This document shows positions 36,852-45,494 of a DNA stretch of 50,906 nt, one piece after another. Position 1 is the first letter of the stretch. Each line of letters opens with the position of its first letter. The stretch comes from CAZYJD01 sp964647785. Lineage in GTDB: Bacteria; Bacteroidota; Bacteroidia; NS11-12g; UBA9320. Below the pieces are notes generated by a model. The model was given only the letters and a program-made list of their open reading frames with translations. It was not told the DNA's origin and did no database searches. The DNA lies in contig CAZYJD010000005.1 in NCBI GenBank assembly GCA_964647785.1, forward strand, positions 1-50,906, in the 5' to 3' direction. Both the position numbers and the translations under genes were made by a program.

Positions 36852-38198
36852 TTATAAACTTCTCACCGCTTCTTTGAACTTGCGACCGCGTTCTTCGTAG
36901 TTTTCAAATAGATCGAAACTAGCACAGGCAGGGGAAAGAAGAACAGTTTCATCTCTGCGCGAAAGGTCATAAGCCATTTGAACAGCTTCTTTCGCAGAGG
37001 TGGTATTTAAAATCATGTCTACATCCTTGTGAAATGCGTTGTGAAGACGCAGATTGTTCTTTCCAAGGCAAATGATAATTCTCACTTTGTCTTTTACCAA
37101 ATCACGAAGCATGTCGTAATCATTCCCCTTGTCAACCCCTCCTGCAATCCAGATGATTCCTTTGGGCATGCTCTCTAAGGCATACCAGGCTGAATTGACA
37201 TTGGTGGCTTTTGAGTCATTGATGTAATCCACTCCTTTTACCCTTGCCACAAATTCAAGGCGGTGTTCTACATTCTTGAAATCACTCATGCTCTCGCGAA
37301 TGATTTCTTTTCGGATTAACAGCACATTGGCAATTACTGCCGATGCCATGCTGTTGTAGGTGTTGTGTTTTCCACTGATGGTTAATTGATCGATTTCCAT
37401 TTGAAAGCTTATTTTAGGTTGATTTAGGTGTATGTGTATGCTTCCATCCTGCACCCAGGCCGCTTCATTCGACTGAGGGTTAAAACTGATGGGAATTATT
37501 CTTGAGGGGATGTTTTCAGCCTTCTGCCTCATGGCTTCGCTGCTCACCGGATCATCTGCACACCAGATGAATACATCTTCAGGTCTTTGATTTTGCACGA
37601 TTCTGAACTTGGAGTTGACATAGGCCTCCATATTGCCATACCGGTCGAGGTGATCAGGGGTGATGTTTAACAGAACTGCTACATCCAATCTGAGATCATA
37701 GCAATTATCGAGTTGAAAGCTGCTGATTTCGAGCACCCAGTAATCGGGGTCACCGTTGAGCAGCTGTCGTGCCATGCTTTTGCCGACATTCCCACCGAGG
37801 AAGACTTTAAAACCTGCTTTTTGCAGAATGTGATAGGTAAGCAGGGTTGTGGTGGTTTTGCCATTGGTACCGGTGATACCAATCATCTTTGCTCGGCTGT
37901 ATCGCGCAGCAAATTCGATTTCAGAAATAACCGGAATGCCCTTTGCCATGGCTTGCCGAACAATGGGTGCGGAGCCAGGGATTCCCGGACTCTTCACAAT
38001 GCAATTGGCATTGAGAATTTTTTCTTCCGTATGCCCGCCTTCTTCAAAGGGCACCTGAAAATCTTCAAGCTCCTTGCGGTATTTCTCCTTCAATGTTCCA
38101 GCATCCGACAGGAACACCTCCCAGCCCCTATGCTGAGCGAGCAGGGCAGCACCTGCACCACTTTCTCCTCCTCCTAATATGACCAGTCTTCCTGCCAA
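36852..38198 (-). CDS. murD: UDP-N-acetylmuramoylalanine-D-glutamate ligase MurD
   Basis: MurD adds D-glutamate to the growing peptide. The 448-residue protein begins RLVILGGGESGAGAALLA, has the ATP loop GITGTNGKTTTTLL (about 110-123) and VEHRLEFVARVKGVDYINDSKATN (about 299-322), a MurD-specific signature. The start is a TTG at 38198 that immediately follows the mraY TAA stop, so translation is probably coupled. An ATG start would remove the N-terminal nucleotide-binding strand. Confidence 0.96.
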   Translation of the reverse strand: MAGRLVILGGGESGAGAALLAQHRGWEVFLSDAGTLKEKYRKELEDFQVPFEEGGHTEEKILNANCIVKSPGIPGSAPIVRQAMAKGIPVISEIEFAARYSRAKMIGITGTNGKTTTTLLTYHILQKAGFKVFLGGNVGKSMARQLLNGDPDYWVLEISSFQLDNCYDLRLDVAVLLNITPDHLDRYGNMEAYVNSKFRIVQNQRPEDVFIWCADDPVSSEAMRQKAENIPSRIIPISFNPQSNEAAWVQDGSIHIHLNQPKISFQMEIDQLTISGKHNTYNSMASAVIANVLLIRKEIIRESMSDFKNVEHRLEFVARVKGVDYINDSKATNVNSAWYALESMPKGIIWIAGGVDKGNDYDMLRDLVKDKVRIIICLGKNNLRLHNAFHKDVDMILNTTSAKEAVQMAYDLSRRDETVLLSPACASFDLFENYEERGRKFKEAVRSL

Positions 38199-39458
38199 TT
38201 ATCTCAGTTTAAAAGTAATGATGGTTAGAACTGCGAGGAGGATTCCGACAATCCAAAAACGGGTGACGATTTTGGGTTCGGCATAACCCAGTTTTTGATA
38301 GTGATGGTGCAGGGGCGACATCCTGAAAATGCGGCGACCCTCACCAAAGCGTTTTTTGGTGTATTTGAAATAACCCACCTGCATCACCACACTCAGGTTC
38401 TCTGCCAGGAATATCCCGCAGAGGATCGGAATCAAAAGTTCTTTGCGCAACATGATCGACAGGCATGCGATGATGCCACCTATGGCCAGGCTGCCTGTAT
38501 CACCCATAAATACCTGTGCAGGATAACTGTTGTACCAAAGGAAACCGATGCAAGCCCCCACAAAAGCGGCTGCATAGATCACCAACTCTCCCTGATTGGG
38601 GATGAACATCACATCGAGGTAATCGGAAAAAATGGCGTTGCCTGAAATGAAAGCGAGTATGGCAAGTGTAAGACCGATTATGGCCGAGGAACCTGCCGCC
38701 AAGCCATCCATCCCATCGGTTAAGTTGGCTCCATTGCTTACGGCAGTAATGATAAAAATCACTACCAGGGTATATACCAGCCACGACCAATTTGTGGCGG
38801 TGGGGTCATCGAGAAAAAACAGGATATCAGAATAATCGAATTCGCTTTGTTTGAGGAAAGGGATGGTCGTCTTGGTCGACTTGTGGTCGATGGCATATGG
38901 CAAGCCATCGCGGTATAAGACTTGGGTATTATCGGGCGATTGAATTTGCTCTTCACTTAACTGGTCTGTGGCCACGAATTCCCGAACAACCACATCTTCA
39001 TGAAAATAGAGGGTGAGCGCCAACACGGTTCCAACCACCACCTGCCCAATGACTTTGAATTTTCCGGCAAGGCCTTTTTTATCTTTCTTGAACACCTTGA
39101 TATAGTCATCAGCAAAGCCTACCCCGCCCAAAAAGATGGTTACGAACAAGATTAAGATGATATAAATGTTATCCAGTCGGGCGAACAGGAGCGTTGGAAT
39201 AATGATGGCGGCCAGAATGATCAAACCTCCCATGGTGGGGGTTCCTTGTTTTTGGCTTTCTCCTTCAAGGCCAAGCTGACGAACGGTTTCGGCCACTTGA
39301 CGGCGCTGGAGTGCATCGATTAGGCGCTTGCCAAAGATCATGCTAATTACCAGCGAAAGAAGCACTGCCATGGCAGCTCTAAAACTGATGTACTGAAACA
39401 CCCCTGCTCCCGGCAGATTGAAATGTTCATTGAGATATTCAAAAAGATAGTAAAGCAT
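38199..39458 (-). CDS. mraY: Phospho-MurNAc-pentapeptide transferase MraY, Bacteroidota type with insertion
   Basis: MraY makes lipid I by transferring phospho-MurNAc-pentapeptide to undecaprenyl phosphate. Family motifs are TPTMGGLIILAA (about residue 73), FADDYIKVFKKDKKGLAGKFK (about 115-135), SNGANLTDGMDGLAAG and MGDTGSLAIGG. Between the fourth and fifth membrane regions lies a polar insertion of roughly 75 residues (about 150-225), which makes the protein 419 residues against about 360 in Proteobacteria. Such enlarged forms are known in Bacteroidota. The ATG overlaps the murE stop by one base. Confidence 0.96.
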   Translation of the reverse strand: MLYYLFEYLNEHFNLPGAGVFQYISFRAAMAVLLSLVISMIFGKRLIDALQRRQVAETVRQLGLEGESQKQGTPTMGGLIILAAIIIPTLLFARLDNIYIILILFVTIFLGGVGFADDYIKVFKKDKKGLAGKFKVIGQVVVGTVLALTLYFHEDVVVREFVATDQLSEEQIQSPDNTQVLYRDGLPYAIDHKSTKTTIPFLKQSEFDYSDILFFLDDPTATNWSWLVYTLVVIFIITAVSNGANLTDGMDGLAAGSSAIIGLTLAILAFISGNAIFSDYLDVMFIPNQGELVIYAAAFVGACIGFLWYNSYPAQVFMGDTGSLAIGGIIACLSIMLRKELLIPILCGIFLAENLSVVMQVGYFKYTKKRFGEGRRIFRMSPLHHHYQKLGYAEPKIVTRFWIVGILLAVLTIITFKLR

Positions 39459-40924
39459 TAATAGGAATTTCTTAGGTCAAACATTTCGATTATGATGGCA
39501 GCATCATCAAAGTGATTCCGCTCTTGCCCGATGATTTGATAGGTCTCATGCCCCTTCCCCGCTACCAAAACGATGTCGCCCGGCTGTGCGCCGAGTACAG
39601 CTGATTTAATGGCTTGCTTGCGATCGGTGATGCGAAGCAGCTTTTTGTAGTGTTGTGCCGGCACCCCTTTTTCTATTTCATCCAAAATGGTTTCGGGATT
39701 TTCAGAACGGGGATTATCCGAAGTGAGGATGATGCGGTCGCTGAAACGTGCGGCTATTTCTCCCATCACAGGCCGCTTTTCTTTATCGCGTTCACCACCA
39801 CAGCCAAATAGGGTGTAAAGTGTTTCGTTCTTGCTGCGTATATCGGAGATGGTTTTGAGTATATTTTCCAGTGCATCGGGGGTGTGGGCGTAATCCACAA
39901 TGGCGGTAACCCCATCGGTGCTGCGGTAGGTTTCGAAACGCCCCCTTACAGGGCGCACCCGGCTCAATTCTTCGATCACACGTTGTCGATCTGCACCCAG
40001 AAGGAATGCTGCACCATAGACAGCCAGGAGGTTATACGCATTAAAGCTTCCTACCAACTGGAACCAAGCCTCCCAACCATCCATATCCAGCAACATGCCG
40101 TTGAAGTCTTTCTCAAGAATTTTCGCTTTGAAGTCGGCGGGTTTTTTCAACGCATATCGAAAGACCGATGCTTTCGAGTTCTGAACCATGACCGAAGCAT
40201 TGCGGTCGTCGTTGTTCACCAATGCAAAGGCCGATGAATCCAAAAGGTCAAATAGCTGCTTTTTGGCCTTGATGTAATTATCAAATGTTTTATGGTAATC
40301 GAGGTGATCGTGCGAAATATTGGTAAAAATGGCCAGATCGAACTCAATGCCATTGACTCTTCCCTGATCCAGGGCATGTGAACTCACCTCCATGAACACA
40401 TGGGTACAAGACTTATCCCGGATTGCGGCCAACAAAGCCTGTATGCTCACCGCATCGGGCGTGGTATGGGTGCTCACATAAGATTCGCCATCGATGATGT
40501 TTTGCACCGTGCTAATCAAACCACAGCGGAATCCCAGTGCCGAATACAATTCGTAAAGCAAGGTGGCAACGGTTGTTTTTCCATTCGTACCCGTTACCCC
40601 AACCACTTTCAAATCTTTAGAAGGATGCGCATAAAAAGCTGAAGCAATGGGGCCAATGAGTTCCCTGCTATTTCTAGCCAGCAACCAGCTAACTGATGCA
40701 TCAGCCTCAGGAGGAATTTCTTCGCATAGGATTGCAGTGGCACCATTATCCAAAGCCTTTTGAATAAAAGCATGGCCATCTGTCTGTGTTCCTCTGAGCG
40801 CGGCAAATAAACTACCCGGTTTCACTTTCCTGGAATCGAGCTCAACCGATGAAATTTTCAGATCATCCCTGCCTCTGATCTCCAGTGGCAAGCCTTTTAC
40901 CATATCTTTTAGCAGCATGCTCAT
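39458..40924 (-). CDS. murE: UDP-MurNAc-tripeptide synthetase MurE (meso-DAP type)
   Basis: MurE adds the third peptide residue. The ATP loop VGVTGTNGKTT sits around residue 108, and the substrate-selecting motif is DNPR (about 401-404), which indicates meso-diaminopimelate. AIVDYAHTPDALE and a C-terminal VLVAGKGHETYQ complete the family pattern. The frame extends 21 codons upstream, but the ATG at 40924 gives an ATGA overlap with the ftsI stop and a family-like N-terminus (MSMLLKDMVKGL). From this start it has 488 residues, the usual size. Confidence 0.97.
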   Translation of the reverse strand: MSMLLKDMVKGLPLEIRGRDDLKISSVELDSRKVKPGSLFAALRGTQTDGHAFIQKALDNGATAILCEEIPPEADASVSWLLARNSRELIGPIASAFYAHPSKDLKVVGVTGTNGKTTVATLLYELYSALGFRCGLISTVQNIIDGESYVSTHTTPDAVSIQALLAAIRDKSCTHVFMEVSSHALDQGRVNGIEFDLAIFTNISHDHLDYHKTFDNYIKAKKQLFDLLDSSAFALVNNDDRNASVMVQNSKASVFRYALKKPADFKAKILEKDFNGMLLDMDGWEAWFQLVGSFNAYNLLAVYGAAFLLGADRQRVIEELSRVRPVRGRFETYRSTDGVTAIVDYAHTPDALENILKTISDIRSKNETLYTLFGCGGERDKEKRPVMGEIAARFSDRIILTSDNPRSENPETILDEIEKGVPAQHYKKLLRITDRKQAIKSAVLGAQPGDIVLVAGKGHETYQIIGQERNHFDDAAIIIEMFDLRNSY

Positions 40925-43014
40925 GACTGGCCCAGTTTTAGAATTACATTTTGCCCTTTGCTGAGTTGCTTTCCTTTCGCAGGCCAATGACCAATTATTT
41001 TTCCCTCCCCCTTTACAAGCACTTTCACGCCGCGGTTTTCAAGTAGATAAAGAGCATCAGATAGTCCCATTCCTTTGAGTTCCGGCATCAACATACCTTG
41101 CATTTCCACTGATTGATACTTCATCCCATTGCTATCCGGCATCACTTTCACCCAATAGGCACCTTCATCAAAATCATTGCGCTCTTTCCAATCAATGGCC
41201 TCCGTAAACTCAGACATATTGGGGGCATGAACGACCCATGAGGGCTGCAACGCCTTTTGATCCTCATGTATAAGAGGAGTGCGCATTTCTTTGGCAAAGA
41301 CTTTCCGAGCGATCTCGCCAAACACGGGTGCAGCAACGGAAGAGCCGTAGTATGAACCCGATGAAGGCCTGCTGATAACCACGATGCAGCTGTATTGAGG
41401 GGCATCTGCCGGGAAGTAACCTGCAAAAGATGCGTTGTACAGTTTTTGGCTGTATCCGCGATTGCGATCTGCTATGAGCGCTGTACCTGTTTTTCCTGCA
41501 ACCGGAAATCCGAGATTTTTTAAATTCTGAGCAGTACCACGCTGCACCACTCCTTCCAGCATGCCCCGCAGATCTTTGAGCGCCTCATCTCCACAAATTG
41601 ATTTTTTGAGAATTTCCGGTTCCACAACCTCCTCTATTTTACCCGTTCGTCCGTAGCCCGTAACAATGGTGGGTTTCATCATCACCCCATCATTTGCCAC
41701 GGCATTGTAGAGGGTTAGGATGTGAAGTGGGGTTAGGTTGATCTCATAACCGATAGACATCCAAGGGAGGGTGGTGCCATACCAACCTTCCTTGCCGTAT
41801 TCTTTTACAAAGGGTTTTGCTTCACCGGGCAGACTGATTCCCAGAGGCTGATGGAGACCCAGGCGATGAATATGCTCAAGAAAAGCAACAGGCTTTTTGC
41901 CATAAGCTTCATACACGAGTCTTGATATGCCCACATTTGAGGAATGTTCAAAAGATTTCTGAAAGCTGAGATATTCCGGTTGGTCCTTCTCAGAATCCTC
42001 CATGGTCTGGCCGAAGTAGTCGTATTTCCCGCCAAAAATGCGAATGCTGTCTTCCGGGCGGTAGTACCCGTCTTCTAACAGAGCCAGCGCTGAAAAGAGC
42101 TTGAACGTAGAGCCCGGCTCATATGACTCACCGAATGAATAATTGAAGCGCTCGCGGTACTCACCTTCATCGTTTCTGGTGAGGTTGCTAATGGCCACAA
42201 TCCGTCCGCTATTCACCTCCATCACCACCGCACAACCATGTGAAGCGCCATGGGTTAAGAGCGCTTTTCTTAAGGCATCATGTGAAATATCCTGTATCTG
42301 CGGAACGATGGATGTATACACATCGCGCCCCTGCACCGGATCGATGGCATTCTCATCAGTTAGTGGCCGGTAACCACCGCTTATTTTCTGAACAAGTCGT
42401 TTGCCATTAACCCCGGCAAGTGCGCTGTTGAAAGCACGCTCAATACCAACGCCACCTATATCCTGTTTAAAGAAGCCAATGGTTCTGGCCGCCAACGGAC
42501 CAAAAGGAAGGGTGCGAACCGTTTCTTCCTCGACAATAAAACCGCCTTTGTACTTGCCGAGACGGAAGATGGGCCAATTTCGCATTTCTTTGATATCAAG
42601 GTAGGTCGCTTTTCTTCGGAGCAACAAATAGGCATCTCCGCGCCGACGGGCGTTCTGTAGTAATTGAAGGTATTCGGGGTATGAACGAGCTCCTACCCTA
42701 CTCGCCAGAAGGGTGGCAAGCTCTTTTTGATATTTGTTAAAGGTATCGCGATGCACCACACGCGTATCGAACCGAACCTCATAGCGAGGAACAGAGGTAG
42801 CCAGCAAGCTTCCATCTGCAGCATAGATGTTTCCTCTAATGGCTTCAATCTCCTTGTAGGTGTATGTTAGCTTGCGCGATAATGCCTTCCATTGCTCACC
42901 TTCGGTGTATTGTATCTGCAGTATTTTCCATCCAACCAGCAAGCCAAACACCAGCAGCAATCCGGCAACCAGCAACATTCTGAGCAATATGTCTTTCTTG
43001 TAATGTGCGCTCAC
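40921..43014 (-). CDS. ftsI: Division transpeptidase FtsI (PBP3) with C-terminal PASTA domain
   Basis: This class B penicillin-binding protein of 697 residues crosslinks septal peptidoglycan. An N-terminal helix (LLRMLLVAGLLLVFGLLVGW) is followed by a dimerisation region (about 50-210) and a transpeptidase domain. The active site SxxK is in EPGSTFKLF (about Ser302), the SxN in SSNVGISRL and the KTG in VAGKTGTAL (about 508). A single PASTA domain occupies about 635-697 (MPELKGMGLSDALYLLENRG). PASTA is absent from E. coli FtsI but seen in Bacteroidota. The start is GTG, overlapping the ftsL stop by 4 bp. Confidence 0.97.
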   Translation of the reverse strand: MSAHYKKDILLRMLLVAGLLLVFGLLVGWKILQIQYTEGEQWKALSRKLTYTYKEIEAIRGNIYAADGSLLATSVPRYEVRFDTRVVHRDTFNKYQKELATLLASRVGARSYPEYLQLLQNARRRGDAYLLLRRKATYLDIKEMRNWPIFRLGKYKGGFIVEEETVRTLPFGPLAARTIGFFKQDIGGVGIERAFNSALAGVNGKRLVQKISGGYRPLTDENAIDPVQGRDVYTSIVPQIQDISHDALRKALLTHGASHGCAVVMEVNSGRIVAISNLTRNDEGEYRERFNYSFGESYEPGSTFKLFSALALLEDGYYRPEDSIRIFGGKYDYFGQTMEDSEKDQPEYLSFQKSFEHSSNVGISRLVYEAYGKKPVAFLEHIHRLGLHQPLGISLPGEAKPFVKEYGKEGWYGTTLPWMSIGYEINLTPLHILTLYNAVANDGVMMKPTIVTGYGRTGKIEEVVEPEILKKSICGDEALKDLRGMLEGVVQRGTAQNLKNLGFPVAGKTGTALIADRNRGYSQKLYNASFAGYFPADAPQYSCIVVISRPSSGSYYGSSVAAPVFGEIARKVFAKEMRTPLIHEDQKALQPSWVVHAPNMSEFTEAIDWKERNDFDEGAYWVKVMPDSNGMKYQSVEMQGMLMPELKGMGLSDALYLLENRGVKVLVKGEGKIIGHWPAKGKQLSKGQNVILKLGQS

Positions 43015-43313
43015 TGGATTTTTAATTCATAGGGAGGTTTCTCGAGGCTTTTCAACCCTTTTTCTCTGAGTTTTTCAGCCACCTTTGACTCTGTACTTTC
43101 GATCATCACCTCTGATTTGAGGGTGATATATTCCGAACGGAAATCCTTGATATCCTTTTTAAGGCGCTCCGTATCGCGAATGGTGTTTTCCGTTTGATGG
43201 GTAAGCCTGATGTAAGGAAGCGTCATCAGGAGCAAAAGCCCCAGATAAGGAAGCCAATCGAATAAAATATCACGTGCAGTTGCAGGCTCCTCTATGTTGG
43301 ATCGGTCACTCAT
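43011..43313 (-). CDS. ftsL: FtsL-like division protein
   Basis: This 100-residue bitopic protein has one membrane helix (LPYLGLLLLMTLPYIRL, about 20-38) and a following alpha-helical coiled-coil region (TENTIRDTERLKKDIKDFRS, about 41-60). Sequence identity to E. coli FtsL is low, as usual. The assignment rests on topology, length and position between rsmH and ftsI. Both ends overlap their neighbours by 4 bp (ATGA with rsmH, GTGA with ftsI). Confidence 0.85.
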   Translation of the reverse strand: MSDRSNIEEPATARDILFDWLPYLGLLLLMTLPYIRLTHQTENTIRDTERLKKDIKDFRSEYITLKSEVMIESTESKVAEKLREKGLKSLEKPPYELKIQ

Positions 43314-44215
43314 AAACGTTCCGCTATTCTCAATTTGGCACTTCTTGATCGGGGATTCCGCTCCACCTCCTCTTCAGACGGAAGCAGAGGCTTTCGTTCA
43401 ACCGCTTTAAAAGGCAACTTCACATGACCGAAAACATCAGCCTGCCGCTCTCCTTCGGGATTGCCATGCTGAATGAGATTTTTCACCATGCGATCTTCAA
43501 GAGAATGATAACTGATGATGCTGATTCTGCCTCCTGTTGCCATGCATTCCGGTAGCACGCGAAGCATCTCTTCGAGTGCTGCCATCTCTTGATTCACCTC
43601 AATTCTGAGGGCTTGAAAAACTCGTGCTTTGTACTTGCTCTGCTGATGAGCAGGCATCACCCCATCCATGGCCTCCAAGAGATCTGAAATCATCTCAAAT
43701 GATTTGTGTTGCCTGAATGCATGCAATTTCTGAGAGAGGGTTCGCGCATTTTGAATTTCACCGTAGCGGCTGAACATCTGCTGTAAATCGCCCACAGCCA
43801 TGGTGTTCAGTACTTCGGCAGCCGTTCTGCTTAAACCCTCGCTCATGCGCATGTCTAAGGGAGCGTCTGCACGAAAACTAAAACCTCGCTCAGCTTCATC
43901 GAACTGGTGTGAACTCACCCCTAGATCGGCCAGAAGACCATCGAGTGGCAAGAGCTCCATATACTCAAGAAAATTCTTTAGATATTTAAAATTATGATGC
44001 ACCGGATACAACCGATGGTCATCCGGCAGATTCATAAATGCCTCCTCATCCTGATCAAAAACCACCAGTTTACCTTCCGGTCCTAACCGGTTTAATATTT
44101 CAGTGCTGTGCCCGCCCCCACCGAAAGTGAGGTCGGCGTAGGTGCCAGAAGGCTGAATCGCAAGCCCATCGACAGATTCTTTAAGCATCACAGGTATGTG
44201 ATAGGCCTCATTCAT
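43310..44215 (-). CDS. rsmH: 16S rRNA m4C1402 methyltransferase RsmH (MraW)
   Basis: This SAM-dependent methyltransferase modifies C1402 of 16S rRNA. The first motif is YADLTFGGGGHSTEIL (about residues 26-41), then LADLGVSSHQFDEAERGFSFRADAPLDMRM, a RsmH-specific stretch, and RISIISYHSLEDRMVKNLI near the end. The frame extends eight codons to 44239, but the ATG at 44215 begins MNEAYHIPVML, the typical start. It overlaps the mraZ stop by 8 bp, giving 301 residues. Confidence 0.97.
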   Translation of the reverse strand: MNEAYHIPVMLKESVDGLAIQPSGTYADLTFGGGGHSTEILNRLGPEGKLVVFDQDEEAFMNLPDDHRLYPVHHNFKYLKNFLEYMELLPLDGLLADLGVSSHQFDEAERGFSFRADAPLDMRMSEGLSRTAAEVLNTMAVGDLQQMFSRYGEIQNARTLSQKLHAFRQHKSFEMISDLLEAMDGVMPAHQQSKYKARVFQALRIEVNQEMAALEEMLRVLPECMATGGRISIISYHSLEDRMVKNLIQHGNPEGERQADVFGHVKLPFKAVERKPLLPSEEEVERNPRSRSAKLRIAERL

Positions 44216-44675
44216 CACTCGTCGGCTTTTTCGAATCACCCATCACCTGCTCCGCCAAATCGGCAAATTCATCCGGATCAATGGCCATTTGCTGTTCGTA
44301 GTTTTTCTGCGACCAAATTTCAATGCGATTGCCATAGGCATAGAAAACCACCTCTGTTTCTATTTCTGCATATTCCGCTAGCTTTTTGGGAATCAATATC
44401 CTTGACGCACCGTCAATCAACAGCTCGGTTGCACCGCTATTAAAGAGTCGAACGAAGCGCCTGTCCAGTCGATTGAATTGATTGAGCCCCTCCAGCTGTT
44501 TTACCTCCAACTCCCAATCTTTTCGGGTATAAAGTGTAAGACACTTATCGAAGCCTCTGTTAATCACCATCCTACCCGCTGCCTCCTCCGGAATTTGACG
44601 CTTCAAACCAGAAGGCACCACCACCCTGCCCTTGGTGTCAAGCTTGCATTCATATTCTCCGATATACTGTGGCAT
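44208..44675 (-). CDS. mraZ: Transcriptional regulator MraZ
   Basis: MraZ is a ring-forming DNA-binding protein with two AbrB-like half-domains that represses the division cluster in several bacteria. It has YECKLDTKGRVVVPSGLK (about residues 7-24) and LLIDGASRILIPKKLAEYA (about 83-101), the two DxxxR signatures. The frame extends upstream to 44741, but MPQYIGEYECKLD at 44675 is the family start. That start leaves a leader containing three TGGGN units 10 bp apart (44716-44740), consistent with autoregulation. From this start it has 155 residues. Confidence 0.96.
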   Translation of the reverse strand: MPQYIGEYECKLDTKGRVVVPSGLKRQIPEEAAGRMVINRGFDKCLTLYTRKDWELEVKQLEGLNQFNRLDRRFVRLFNSGATELLIDGASRILIPKKLAEYAEIETEVVFYAYGNRIEIWSQKNYEQQMAIDPDEFADLAEQVMGDSKKPTSDE

Positions 44676-44715
44676 GGGGTGGTTAGAAATTTTCCGGTAA
44701 AAATAATGCAGATTC

Positions 44716-44740
44716 TCCCACTTTGCCCCACTTTCTCCCA
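44716..44740 (-). promoter_or_regulatory. Putative MraZ operator: three TGGGN units with 5-bp spacers
   Basis: On the minus strand the units TGGGA (44740-44736), TGGGG (44730-44726) and TGGGA (44720-44716) are separated by GAAAG and CAAAG, so the period is exactly 10 bp. They lie 41-65 bp before the mraZ ATG. This is the arrangement reported for MraZ binding sites in other phyla. A loose -7-like TATTTTTA (44705-44698) just downstream suggests that the operator covers the -33 region of the promoter. Binding itself is inferred. Confidence 0.75.
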
Positions 44741-44841
44741 CTTAGATGTTTTATAAATTTCCACACTCCATATATCCCTCTGTTTTACAACACTTTACGT
44801 AGTGGGGAGAACGCTGGAATGTGAACAGTGGATTGCCATTG

Positions 44842-44849
44842 TAATTTTG
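44842..44849 (+). promoter_or_regulatory. Candidate -7 box directly before the UpxY gene
   Basis: TAATTTTG matches the Bacteroidota -7 consensus TAnnTTTG and ends four bases before the ATG at 44854. If used, transcription would start at or next to the start codon, giving a leaderless mRNA. A convincing -33 TTG was not found at the usual distance. Confidence 0.3.
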
Positions 44850-44853
44850 CCGA

Positions 44854-45363
44854 ATGAACGACGCTGAACAACGGCAATGGAATGTGGTGTATGTGGCCTC
44901 CCGACAAGAAAAAAAGGTAGGTCGCCTTTTGGCGGATAAAGGCATCCTGACTTACGTGCCCTTGTTTCGTGAATTGAAACAATGGAGCGATCGAAAAAAA
45001 TGGGTGGAAACACCTTTATTCAGGGGGTATGTTTTTATCGAAGCAGGGGCTTCGGCTCATGCGGTTTTAACGACAAGCGGTATTGTAGCTTATCTGCGAT
45101 TTCAGGGCAAAAATGCCGTTGTGAGAGCAAAAGAAATTGAGATCATTCGCCGCATTGAGCAAAGCGGATATTATGCTGAGCAATTATTGAACCCAGACGA
45201 GTTTGAAACCGGTGAGCAAGTGCGTGTTGCAGATGGTCCTTTGCGCGGTCAAAAAGGGCACATTTTAAGAAAAGATAACCATGAATACTTCACCATTTCC
45301 ATCGACTCAATGGAGCAATCATTGAAGATTAAAGTACCATTTGAGTTGCTCGAAAAGGTGTGA
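44854..45363 (+). CDS. UpxY-type NusG paralogue (transcription antiterminator)
   Basis: This 169-residue protein has a NusG N-terminal domain (about residues 8-105, with WNVVYVASRQEKKVGRLLAD and TPLFRGYVFIEA) and a C-terminal KOW motif (about 118-150, with GEQVRVADGPLRGQKGHI). In Bacteroides, UpxY proteins are encoded at the head of capsule operons and prevent premature termination in them. Here no polysaccharide gene follows: the gene ends 131 bp before the convergent isc operon. The gene is divergent from mraZ. Its target operon is unknown. The housekeeping NusG is a different gene, presumably elsewhere. Confidence 0.88.
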   Translation: MNDAEQRQWNVVYVASRQEKKVGRLLADKGILTYVPLFRELKQWSDRKKWVETPLFRGYVFIEAGASAHAVLTTSGIVAYLRFQGKNAVVRAKEIEIIRRIEQSGYYAEQLLNPDEFETGEQVRVADGPLRGQKGHILRKDNHEYFTISIDSMEQSLKIKVPFELLEKV

Positions 45364-45439
45364 GATTAAGCCGACTTGATGGCATTCGCATTAAATCGTT
45401 CACCACCTATTGAAATCATTTTTCCAAAAATTAGGGCAT

Positions 45440-45465
45440 AAAAAAAGGTGGCCATTAGCCACCTT
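45440..45465 (-). terminator. Intrinsic terminator of the isc operon
   Basis: A perfect stem (AAGGTGGC / GCCACCTT, loop CATTA, 45445-45465) is followed on the minus strand by a run of six to seven T. It sits 30 bp after the iscA stop. On the plus strand no T-tract follows, so the direction fits iscA. It may also slow transcription from the convergent UpxY gene. Confidence 0.85.
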
Positions 45466-45494
45466 CCAATAAGATTCAATGCACCGAAATATTT

